The translations under genes and the position numbers were made by a program. From Candidatus Omnitrophota bacterium (GTDB lineage Bacteria; Omnitrophota; Gorgyraeia; B26-G9), in the NCBI GenBank assembly GCA_022013205.1, contig JAKLQT010000271.1:1-5325 (forward strand): DNA of 5,325 nucleotides, given 5' to 3'. A model generated the notes under the pieces. It saw only the letters and a list, made by a program, of their open reading frames with translations. It had not been told where the DNA came from and ran no database searches. Below are positions 1-5,324 of the stretch, piece by piece; the first letter of the stretch is position 1; each line of letters begins with the position of its first letter.

Positions 1-119
1 CCTATGCTATTCACACAAGCCGCAGCCTTTTGGCTGAGGAGTTCCTTAGTTATAACACCCGCTTGTTTTACGGAATTAACGGTAACAAAAACAACTATAT
101 AATCATTAGACTTCGCCAT
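1..119 (-). CDS. cutA: CutA1-like divalent cation tolerance protein, N-terminal part (cut by window edge)
   Basis: Reading leftward from an ATG at 117-119, 39 codons are open to the window edge. The peptide starts MAKSNDYIVVFVTVNS and reaches KAAACVNSI. This matches the start of the CutA1 family: a first beta strand of the form YIVVFVTV (residues 7-14), a helix, then the conserved AACVN segment (about 33-37). CutA1 proteins are small (about 100-110 residues) trimeric cytoplasmic proteins with a ferredoxin-like fold. They are linked to copper/divalent metal tolerance, although the molecular role is unsettled. Roughly two thirds of the gene lies outside the window. The start is supported by AAGGA about 8 nt upstream. 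The gene begins 13 bp after the stop of the wHTH gene, so it is probably co-transcribed with it. The assignment rests on the N-terminus only. Confidence 0.82.
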   Translation of the reverse strand, partial: MAKSNDYIVVFVTVNSVKQAGVITKELLSQKAAACVNSI

Positions 120-132
120 AAGCTATTCCTTT

Positions 133-333
133 TCATTTGCGCAATGTAATTTTATAACCTTCTTTTTTCTCGATTAGAATATGTCCTTCACGGGCAAGCC
201 ACCCCAGGCTCATAAGCACGTCTTCACGGGACTCACCTAAGGCGTTTATCATGTCCGCAATCTTTGCTGTGCCATTGTTTTCATCCAGATGATGCCAAAT
301 ATCTCCGGCAATAATGCCGATTTGCATAATCAT
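133..333 (-). CDS. Small winged helix-turn-helix protein, DUF2582 type
   Basis: This 66-residue protein begins MIMQIGIIAGDIWHHLDENN and contains LMSLGWLAREGHILIE (about 40-55), ending in a short basic tail. The pattern GxIAGxIWxxL at the start, a middle helix pair, and then LGWLAREG followed by a beta wing fits the DUF2582 winged-helix family of about 65-75 residues; I recognise the family by its motifs. These proteins are presumed nucleic-acid binding, but I know of no established target. The first ATG (331-333) is favoured over the Met two codons later because an AAAAAAGGA tract lies about 10 nt upstream of it. The gene follows exbD after 75 bp and precedes cutA by 13 bp, so it looks like an operon member. 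Whether it regulates this operon cannot be told from the sequence. Confidence 0.8.
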   Translation of the reverse strand: MIMQIGIIAGDIWHHLDENNGTAKIADMINALGESREDVLMSLGWLAREGHILIEKKEGYKITLRK

Positions 334-408
334 AATTATACCATCCTTTTTTGATGAAGATTATTATCTGCCCTTATTTTATCATAAATGCAGCACAAGC
401 CGCATTAT

Positions 409-822
409 TTATTTTGATTCCTGTATCGTTGCGATGTTAATTTGAGTAACCCCGACTTTACGGCAAATATCCCAGATCCTCACGACAATCCCAAGCTGAG
501 TATCCTTGTCTGCTTTTATCAATAACGGTTTTTCCTGCTTAGACTTAACGGCTGCCTCAAGAAAATCTGTCAATTCAGAGAGTGTTATCGGCTTATCATT
601 AAGATAAATCACGTTTTCGCTATTCACGCTAATAATAATATTTTTTTCCTTAATAACTTCCGATGTTACCGCTTTGGGCAGATTGATCTTTATCCCGGGC
701 AACACGATAAAACTTGATGTAAGCATAAAAAATATCAGCAAAAGAAAAACCATATCCACAAGAGGCGTAATATTTATTTCCTTTTGCCCTTTTTCAAGCT
801 CTAAATGTTTTCTGAAACGCAT
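409..822 (-). CDS. exbD: ExbD/TolR family biopolymer transport protein
   Basis: This 137-residue protein has the classic ExbD/TolR layout: a short charged cytoplasmic N-terminus (MRFRKHLELEKGQKE), one transmembrane helix (about 20-40), and a periplasmic domain of about 95 residues. The conserved NITPLVDMVFLLLIFF segment carries Asp23, the membrane carboxylate that corresponds to the proton-translocating Asp of ExbD/TolR. The length is normal and no frameshift is seen. ExbD pairs with ExbB in the inner membrane to turn proton motive force into work on a periplasm-spanning partner (TonB or TolA type). The gene starts 17 bp after the exbB stop with AAGGA about 8 nt before its ATG, so coupling to exbB is likely. 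No tonB, tolA, tolB or pal is visible, so the ExbD versus TolR role cannot be fixed. Confidence 0.93.
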   Translation of the reverse strand: MRFRKHLELEKGQKEINITPLVDMVFLLLIFFMLTSSFIVLPGIKINLPKAVTSEVIKEKNIIISVNSENVIYLNDKPITLSELTDFLEAAVKSKQEKPLLIKADKDTQLGIVVRIWDICRKVGVTQINIATIQESK

Positions 823-839
823 ATTTTGAGTCCTTCTTA

Positions 840-1526
840 CTATTTTCTCTGGGTCAAAATATTAACTAGATCAGTAGCCAGAATTTCCATTTCCACTACC
901 AGGTTTTCCACTTTGGCAACCAGGAAATTGTAGGCAACAAAACTGGGGATTGCCACGATCAGCCCGGCAACAGTTGTGATCAGTGCTTCCCAAATACCTT
1001 TCGCGAGCACCGAAGGATCTACCGGATACATTGCCTGTGCCTTTTGCTGGATTATCTGAAAAGTATTTACCATTCCGGTTACAGTCCCAAGGAGTCCAAG
1101 CAAAGGGCTTACATGAGCGATCGTCGCCAGAGCGCTTAAGTTCTTCTCCAGTTTCGGGACCTCGTGTAATCCGGCATCTTCTATTGCCTCGCGAATTTCA
1201 TGCCGAGACCGGTCATGTTTTGCAATGCCTGCCTTTATAATATGCGCTACAGGCCCATGAGTCTGCTCACATATCTGCAGAGCCTCACTAATCCGGTTAC
1301 GTTTTAAAGCAGCGGTTATATCCTCCATAAAACGCGTTGAATCTGTTTTTGATTTATAAATATTCATTACCCGCTCAAGGAATATAGCCAGAGCAAATAT
1401 GGAACAAAGAATAATAGGGATCATAACCGGGCCGCCCTTATTAATTATATCTACTCTCAGATATAATCCAACCGCGATAAGGCAGGACGCGGTCAATCCA
1501 GCTATTTTAAACAGTACATTTTGCAT
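840..1526 (-). CDS. exbB: ExbB/TolQ/MotA-family proton channel protein
   Basis: With the start chosen here the protein has 228 residues. Hydrophobic segments lie at about 4-23, 33-52, 130-156 and 177-203. The family signature is clear: HVSPLLGLLGTVTGMVNTF (138-156) and GIWEALITTVAGLIVAIP (177-194), the two C-terminal helices that line the ExbB/TolQ pore and surround the ExbD helix. The cytoplasmic region between (about 53-129) is mostly charged helix, as usual. The extra N-terminal hydrophobic segment gives four helices instead of the usual three; it may be a signal-like anchor, as in longer ExbB variants. The frame is open further upstream to a GTG at 1593-1595, but that start has no ribosome binding site, whereas ATG 1524-1526 follows GGAGG. 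It is the first gene of the likely exbB-exbD-wHTH-cutA operon. Confidence 0.92.
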   Translation of the reverse strand: MQNVLFKIAGLTASCLIAVGLYLRVDIINKGGPVMIPIILCSIFALAIFLERVMNIYKSKTDSTRFMEDITAALKRNRISEALQICEQTHGPVAHIIKAGIAKHDRSRHEIREAIEDAGLHEVPKLEKNLSALATIAHVSPLLGLLGTVTGMVNTFQIIQQKAQAMYPVDPSVLAKGIWEALITTVAGLIVAIPSFVAYNFLVAKVENLVVEMEILATDLVNILTQRK

Positions 1527-1536
1527 GATTCCTCCA
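1527..1536 (-). promoter_or_regulatory. Shine-Dalgarno that decides the exbB start
   Basis: On the minus strand TGGAGGAATC runs directly into ATG 1524-1526. GGAGG is the strongest ribosome-binding match in the window, with a short 4-nt spacer. It favours the 228-residue ExbB over the 251-residue form, whose GTG start has only AT-rich sequence before it. Confidence 0.75.
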
Positions 1537-1799
1537 GTTACGCTAAATGGTAAAAACCAATATTTCATTAAAATAATATTATTTGCGTCAATCACAAACT
1601 ATATCTACGTTTAAAAACATAAATTCGAAAAGAATTGGTAAGATTTTTGCAGGCTTTTGCTTTACATATTTTTTCTAATGCATTAATACAAAAAAGATTA
1701 CGCTTAAACCCAGAATTTCTATCAAGCCACAGCTAATAGGCTCAAGCGTTTCATATACTAAGATATCAATTAAAGCTCAAAAAGTCAAGATTTTTAAGG
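1537..1799. other. Non-coding region upstream of exbB (probable 5' leader and promoter)
   Basis: This is AT-rich sequence between the exbB ribosome binding site and copy A of the structured element. I find no convincing gene. The reverse strand carries a 34-codon open stretch (1675-1776) without a credible start and a 10-codon ATG frame just inside the predicted transcript; neither is called. The one positive signal is a promoter-like pair at 1760-1788, which would give exbB an untranslated leader of about 225 nt. I see no clear terminator and no riboswitch that I recognise. Confidence 0.5.
1760..1788 (-). promoter_or_regulatory. Candidate sigma-70-type promoter for the exb operon
   Basis: On the minus strand TTGACT (1783-1788, five of six to the -35 consensus) is followed after exactly 17 nt by TATCTT (1760-1765, four of six to the -10 consensus). 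Transcription would start near 1753 and run leftward into exbB. The AT-rich background makes chance matches common, so support is moderate. The -35 box lies only 19 bp from the end of copy A, so insertion of that element may have affected expression. Confidence 0.4.
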
Positions 1800-1808
1800 C
1801 AGCTTTTG
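1800..1808 (+). repeat. Left target-site duplication of structured element A
   Basis: CAGCTTTTG stands here and again at 2051-2059, just outside the two ends of the element. If the element starts with GTAAT at 1808, the strict duplication is the 8 bp CAGCTTTT (1800-1807 and 2051-2058); the ninth G may be chance. A matched direct repeat is the footprint of transposase-mediated insertion. Confidence 0.7.
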
Positions 1809-2050
1809 TAATGGGTGAGTCAACGAGGGTATGTGTCACAGATGAAGAGAATCTGTTTTGGCGGCTTTAATCAGCTTATTTTACATGCCTGCCCCGCCGA
1901 TTCATAGGCGTGGGGATGTTAAAATTAGCTGATTCCCTCGGAGGCTGACAGGATGTCGGTCGAGAATGAGCCAAAATAGATTCTCTTTAGCTGTTTAAAA
2001 CACAACGCGATATCTTTTAAACATACTCCCCTCATTCACTCACCGATTAC
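1808..2050 (+). mobile_element. Structured MITE-like element, copy A (GTAA ends, possible IS66-related)
   Basis: This is a 243-bp non-coding element. The left end GTAATGGGTGAGT is matched by the inverse of the right end, GTAATCGGTGAGT, and imperfect pairing continues inward (1808-1834 with 2021-2050). An 8-9 bp direct repeat flanks it. No ORF fits inside, so it could only move with a transposase from elsewhere. GTAA termini and 8-bp duplications are the features I know for the IS66 family, which makes a non-autonomous IS66 derivative the leading guess. Copy B at 5090-5324 shares its termini and core in the same orientation. The interior is not simple IS remnant: it has a conserved foldable core (1839-1993). 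Alternatives are a mobile structured RNA or an unnamed repeat family. The mobile nature is well supported, the family assignment less so. Confidence 0.75.
1839..1993 (+). other. Conserved three-way-junction core of copy A
   Basis: Positions 1839-1862 pair with 1970-1993 as a continuous 24-bp helix with one A-G mismatch (1842/1990) and two G-T wobbles (1844/1988, 1855/1977). Inside it, AATCAGCT (1869-1876) pairs with AGCTGATT (1927-1934) and continues into a GC-rich hairpin (CCCC 1892-1895 with GGGG 1912-1915). CTCG (1937-1940) pairs with CGAG (1961-1964), enclosing GACA-GGA-TGTC (1947-1957). AATGA (1965-1969) stays single-stranded at the junction. The same arrangement is seen in copy B with different paired sequences. 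The product could be an RNA or a single-stranded DNA fold; transcription is not shown. Confidence 0.6.
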
Positions 2051-2059
2051 CAGCTTTTG
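2051..2059 (+). repeat. Right target-site duplication of structured element A
   Basis: CAGCTTTTG directly follows the final ATTAC of the element and repeats 1800-1808. Because copy A has its own matched duplication, it inserted as a single unit and not as one end of a composite transposon with copy B. Confidence 0.7.
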
Positions 2060-2074
2060 CTCTATAATCAATAT

Positions 2075-2158
2075 AATAGTCTATAGTCTATGGCCCATGG
2101 CCTTTTTCCCGTCGTCTGTTATCTGTTTTCTGACGTCCTTCGTCCTTCGTCCATCGTC
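2075..2158. repeat. Degenerate 7-bp-period tandem array (12 heptamers)
   Basis: Read on the plus strand from 2075, twelve consecutive 7-mers keep perfect register and every one ends in TC or CC. The words change along the array: TATAGTC and TATGGCC near the left end, TTTTTCC and TGTTATC in the middle, CTTCGTC (twice, adjacent) and CATCGTC at the right. On the minus strand the pattern is GRNNANN, with A at the fifth place in eleven of twelve units. Weaker units continue to about 2172, eight bases before the uvrA stop codon. It is therefore in the 3' flank of uvrA. A period of seven is not coding. Heptanucleotide arrays are known in other bacteria (for example the STRR repeats of cyanobacteria), but the mixing of words is unusual. 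No function is evident. Confidence 0.85.
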
Positions 2159-2180
2159 CTTCTTTCTTCAGTTTTATCAA

Positions 2181-4991
2181 TTAGTGCCTTTTCATGTGCT
2201 GCTTTAAATAAATTCCTGTGAAGGATCTTTTGTTCTTCATAATAGCCTCAGGTGTACCGATACCGATTACTTTCCCTCCCTGTTCTCCTCCTTCAGGCCC
2301 GAGATCAATAATATGATCCGCGGTTTTTATAACATCAAGATTATGTTCGATAACCAGCACTGTATTTCCGTAATCCACCAAAGTATGCAATACCTTGAGC
2401 AATTTATCAATATCGGCAAAATGCAGCCCTGTAGTCGGCTCATCAAGTATATAAAGCGTCTTACCGGTAGCCCGCTTTGAAAGCTCTGTGGAGAGCTTAA
2501 CCCTCTGTGCCTCTCCTCCTGAGAGAGTAGTGGCGGCCTGTCCAAGCTGAATATATCCCAGGCCTACATCGTTTAAAACCTGGAGTTTTGACATTACTTT
2601 GGGAATATTTTTAAATAATTCAAGCGCACCGGTTACAGTCATCTCCAGCACCTGTGAAATTGATTTACCTTTATATTTAACCTGCAAGGTCTGTTCATTA
2701 TAGCGGTTACCCTTGCACACTTCACAAGAGACATAAATATCCGGAAGAAAATGCATCTCGATTTTCTTGATCCCGTCACCCTGACAGGATTCACAGCGTC
2801 CTCCCTTGACATTAAAACTAAACCTGCCTGGTTTATAGCCGCGGAGCTTTGATTCCGGCAGCTGCGCGAAAAACTCTCTGACCGGAGAAAAGATACCGGT
2901 ATATGTCGCCGGGTTAGAACGCGGGGTTCTGCCGATTGGAGACTGATCAATCACAATGACCTTATCTAAATTTTCAATTCCGCTGATCATCTTATGAAGC
3001 CCCGGCTTTGCTTTAGACTTATACAGCTTTTTAGCCAGGGCCCGGTAAAGGATATCGTCAATAAGCGTGGACTTGCCTGAACCGGAAACTCCGGTAACGC
3101 AGACAAAAAGCCCCAGGGGGATTTTGACATCTATGTTTTTTAAATTATGTTCCCTGGCGCCTATCACTTCAAGAAATTTTTTATTATCATGCGCCCGTTT
3201 TTTAAAACGCGGTATTATTTTCAAATCCCCTTTTATATATTGCGCGGTCAGTGATTTTTTACATTTTAACACCTGGGCCAGGCCTCCTTCACAGACAATC
3301 TCTCCCCCTTCTCTGCCCGCGCCTGGCCCTAAATCCACAATATAATCCGCCGCCTTGATCGTCGCCTCATCATGCTCAACAACGATCAGGGTATTACCCA
3401 AATCACGCAATACTTTCAAAGTATCAAGAAGCTTATCATTATCCCGCTGATGCAGTCCTATACTGGGCTCATCAAGAATATAGATTACCCCTGTTAAGCG
3501 CGATCCTATCTGTGTGGCCAGCCTTATTCTCTGAGCTTCACCACCCGATAAAGTACTGCTTTGCCTATCAAGCGTTAAATAGCCAAGCCCGACATTTTCC
3601 ATAAATTCAAGGCGCTGTCTTATCTCTTTAAGCACCTGATGCGCAATCTGCTTTTCTTTTTCATTTAAGCTTAAACCTTTAAAGAATTCTCCTGCCTTGC
3701 TAACCGAAAGCTTTGCCGACTCATGTATTGAGATTCCTCCTACCTTTACCGCCAGGCTTTCAGGCCGTAATCTTGCCCCCTTACACTCAGGACAGGGCAG
3801 GTTGCTCATATATTTATTTATCTCTTCTTTTCTAAACTCACTGTCTGTAGTCTTAAATAATCTTTCAAGATTAGGAACAATCCCTTCAAAAGGCTTGCCC
3901 CATACCTGCACATTTTCATCACCATAGAGTATTAATTGCTGAATATTTTTCGGCAGTTTTTTAAACGGAACATCCGGGCTGAAACCCACTTGAGCGGCAC
4001 AATCATATAACAGGCTGCGGTAATACATGATGTAACCTTTACCACCCCTGCGCCATGGCTCAAGCGCGCCATCGCGAAGAGTTCTATTCCTGTCCGGGAC
4101 AACAAGGTCTTCATCTATCTCTACTTTTGTTCCAAGGCCTCCGCAGGCACTGCATGCTCCATAGGGGCTGTTGAACGAAAACATTCTGGGCTGAAATTCT
4201 TCATAGTTGATTCCGCAATGAGTGCAGGCATAGATCTCGCTGAAGATCATTTCCTTCATCTTTGAATTATTTTCTTCAACCCCGATTATCATTGTGCCCT
4301 TGCCTACTTTCAACGCTGTTTCCACAGAATCGCTCAGGCGCTTTTTAATATCCGGCCGCAGGATAAGCCTGTCCACAACCACTTCGATAGAATGTTTTCT
4401 CTTTTTATCCAGATTTATCGGTTCATTGATATCATAGATCTGATTATCAACCCGCACCCGGACAAAACCAGACTTAGCCACTTCTTCAAAAATCTTGCGG
4501 TACTCTCCCTTGCGCCCTCTTATTAAAGGAGCAAGAACATATAACCTCGACTCGTCAGGTAATTTTAAGATCTGCTCGACTATCTGCTGAGATGATTGCT
4601 GGGTAATCCTTCTTGCGCATTTATAGCAATAAGCTATGCCTATGCGGGCAAATAAAAGCCTCATGTAATCATAGATTTCTGTCTGCGTTGCCACTGTTGA
4701 CCGGGGATTGCCTCCGGCAACTCTTTGCTCAATGGCAATCGCAGGAGAAAGCCCTTCAATATACTCTACATCCGGTTTATGCAGCTGTTCTAAAAACTGG
4801 CGGGCATAAGCGGAAAGGCTTTCCACATACCGGCGCTGGCCTTCGGCATAGATCGTATCAAAGGCAAGCGAGGATTTTCCCGAGCCGGATAATCCGGTGA
4901 TCACAATCAGGCTGTTACGCGGTAATTGCAGATCAATAGATTTGAGATTATGTTCTTTTGCGCCTTTAATTGTAATGAATTTTTGAATCAT
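2181..4991 (-). CDS. uvrA: UvrABC excinuclease subunit A
   Basis: This 936-residue protein matches the usual UvrA length (about 940). UvrA is the cytoplasmic dimeric ABC-type ATPase that finds bulky DNA lesions and loads UvrB in nucleotide excision repair. Both ATPase modules look complete: Walker A GLSGSGKS (33-40) with signature LSGGEAQR (481-488) and Walker B ILDEP (505-509); second Walker A GVSGSGKS (634-641), signature LSGGEAQR (823-830), Walker B ILDEP (848-852). Two CxxC-x20-CxxC-type zinc modules are present (Cys256/259/280/283 and Cys733/736/756/759); the second is the DNA-contacting one. An additional CYKC lies at 122-125. I see no frameshift and no missing key residue. The first ATG is kept because MIQKFITIKGAKEHNL is the expected N-terminus, although the ribosome site (GAGAG, 4 nt away) is modest. 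It has its own promoter and stands between two copies of a structured mobile element. Confidence 0.98.
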   Translation of the reverse strand: MIQKFITIKGAKEHNLKSIDLQLPRNSLIVITGLSGSGKSSLAFDTIYAEGQRRYVESLSAYARQFLEQLHKPDVEYIEGLSPAIAIEQRVAGGNPRSTVATQTEIYDYMRLLFARIGIAYCYKCARRITQQSSQQIVEQILKLPDESRLYVLAPLIRGRKGEYRKIFEEVAKSGFVRVRVDNQIYDINEPINLDKKRKHSIEVVVDRLILRPDIKKRLSDSVETALKVGKGTMIIGVEENNSKMKEMIFSEIYACTHCGINYEEFQPRMFSFNSPYGACSACGGLGTKVEIDEDLVVPDRNRTLRDGALEPWRRGGKGYIMYYRSLLYDCAAQVGFSPDVPFKKLPKNIQQLILYGDENVQVWGKPFEGIVPNLERLFKTTDSEFRKEEINKYMSNLPCPECKGARLRPESLAVKVGGISIHESAKLSVSKAGEFFKGLSLNEKEKQIAHQVLKEIRQRLEFMENVGLGYLTLDRQSSTLSGGEAQRIRLATQIGSRLTGVIYILDEPSIGLHQRDNDKLLDTLKVLRDLGNTLIVVEHDEATIKAADYIVDLGPGAGREGGEIVCEGGLAQVLKCKKSLTAQYIKGDLKIIPRFKKRAHDNKKFLEVIGAREHNLKNIDVKIPLGLFVCVTGVSGSGKSTLIDDILYRALAKKLYKSKAKPGLHKMISGIENLDKVIVIDQSPIGRTPRSNPATYTGIFSPVREFFAQLPESKLRGYKPGRFSFNVKGGRCESCQGDGIKKIEMHFLPDIYVSCEVCKGNRYNEQTLQVKYKGKSISQVLEMTVTGALELFKNIPKVMSKLQVLNDVGLGYIQLGQAATTLSGGEAQRVKLSTELSKRATGKTLYILDEPTTGLHFADIDKLLKVLHTLVDYGNTVLVIEHNLDVIKTADHIIDLGPEGGEQGGKVIGIGTPEAIMKNKRSFTGIYLKQHMKRH

Positions 4992-5036
4992 ACTACTCTC
5001 GTTTATTTTTAAGGTTATTCAGAATTTTTGAAGTGT

Positions 5037-5066
5037 ATTATATGGTAGCACAAAGGATAGTTTGAA
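5037..5066 (-). promoter_or_regulatory. Candidate uvrA promoter
   Basis: On the minus strand a perfect TATAAT (5037-5042) follows TTCAAA (5061-5066, four of six to the -35 consensus) after 18 nt. The predicted start near 5030 gives a leader of about 40 nt before the uvrA ATG. A 10-bp perfect palindrome ATCAATTGAT (5066-5075) abuts the -35 box and could be an operator. No LexA-type site (CTGT-N8-ACAG or GAAC-N4-GTTC) is seen. The end of copy B lies only 23 bp upstream of the -35 box. Confidence 0.6.
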
Positions 5067-5089
5067 TCAATTGATAATAGGATAGAGTC

Positions 5090-5324
5090 GTAATGGGTGA
5101 GTTACGGGGGGGGGTATTAAGTTTTTTAAACAAAGCAGTTGGGGAAATCTGTTTTGGCGGATTTAATTTGCTGCTGTGACAAGGATGTCAAACAGCAGCA
5201 AATTCCCTCGCAGACAAACAGGATGTCCGCCGAGAATGAGCCAAAATAGATTTTTCCAACTGCGTTTCGCATTACGTTAACAGTCTTAAATTAGTAAAAA
5301 TTTCCCCCGTAACTCACCGGTTAC
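5090..5324 (+). mobile_element. Structured MITE-like element, copy B (GTAA ends, possible IS66-related)
   Basis: This is a 235-bp element with the same organisation and orientation as copy A. Its terminal 21 bp (5090-5110 against the inverse of 5304-5324) match at 19 positions, starting GTAAT on the left and GTAAC on the right. The core (5135-5263) carries AATCTGTTTTGGCGG (5146-5160), CAGGATGTC (5219-5227) and CGAGAATGAGCCAAAA (5231-5246), all identical to copy A and in the same order. No ORF is present. The left flank is ATAGAGTC (5082-5089); only one base, A, is visible after the right end, and it agrees with the first base of a duplication. A run of nine G (5106-5114) faces only five C in the right repeat. 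It lies upstream of the uvrA promoter. Confidence 0.72.
5135..5263 (+). other. Conserved three-way-junction core of copy B
   Basis: Positions 5135-5158 pair with 5240-5263 as 24 bp without a mismatch, including three G-T wobbles (5143/5255, 5144/5254, 5151/5247). The inner hairpin is AATTTGCTGCTGT (5165-5177) with its exact complement (5192-5204), topped by GACA/TGTC (5178-5181, 5186-5189). CTCG (5207-5210) pairs with CGAG (5231-5234), enclosing ACA-GGA-TGT (5218-5226). Helix lengths and the 51-nt right block (5202-5252) have the same spacing as in copy A, while the outer helix and inner hairpin sequences differ, so pairing is kept by compensatory change. Confidence 0.6.

Noticed and set aside
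983..1240. Plus-strand open frames opposite exbB and uvrA (for example 983-1240, 3067-3345, 4613-4900).
   Set aside because: They lie wholly antisense to well-supported genes, show no family features, and are expected shadows.
1527..1595. Longer ExbB start at GTG 1593-1595, adding 23 residues.
   Set aside because: There is no ribosome binding site before it, and GGAGG stands right before the internal ATG at 1524-1526.
1722..1754. Ten-codon minus-strand frame MKRLSLLAVA just after the candidate exb promoter.
   Set aside because: It looks like a signal-peptide start but stops after ten codons, has no ribosome site, and no restored frame follows.
1675..1776. A 34-codon open stretch on the minus strand with a hydrophobic end (LIEILGLSVIFFVLMH).
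   Set aside because: It has no ATG/GTG/TTG start in a usable place, no ribosome binding site and no family resemblance. It may be chance or a decayed remnant.
1839..1993. A known self-cleaving ribozyme (hammerhead or twister) in the element core.
   Set aside because: The hammerhead CTGANGA/GAAA core is absent, and I could not place the twister conserved bases in the junction.
2075..2172. Heptamer array as a CRISPR or coding repeat.
   Set aside because: There are no spacers or palindromic repeats, and a period of seven cannot encode a repeated peptide without shifting frame.
2050..2180. An intrinsic terminator after uvrA.
   Set aside because: No GC-rich hairpin followed by a T tract is seen on the minus strand; GGCCATGGGCC is a short dyad without a T tail.
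1808..5324. A composite transposon carrying uvrA.
   Set aside because: Copy A has its own matched target duplication, which shows independent insertion; the copies lack a transposase, and uvrA is a core gene.
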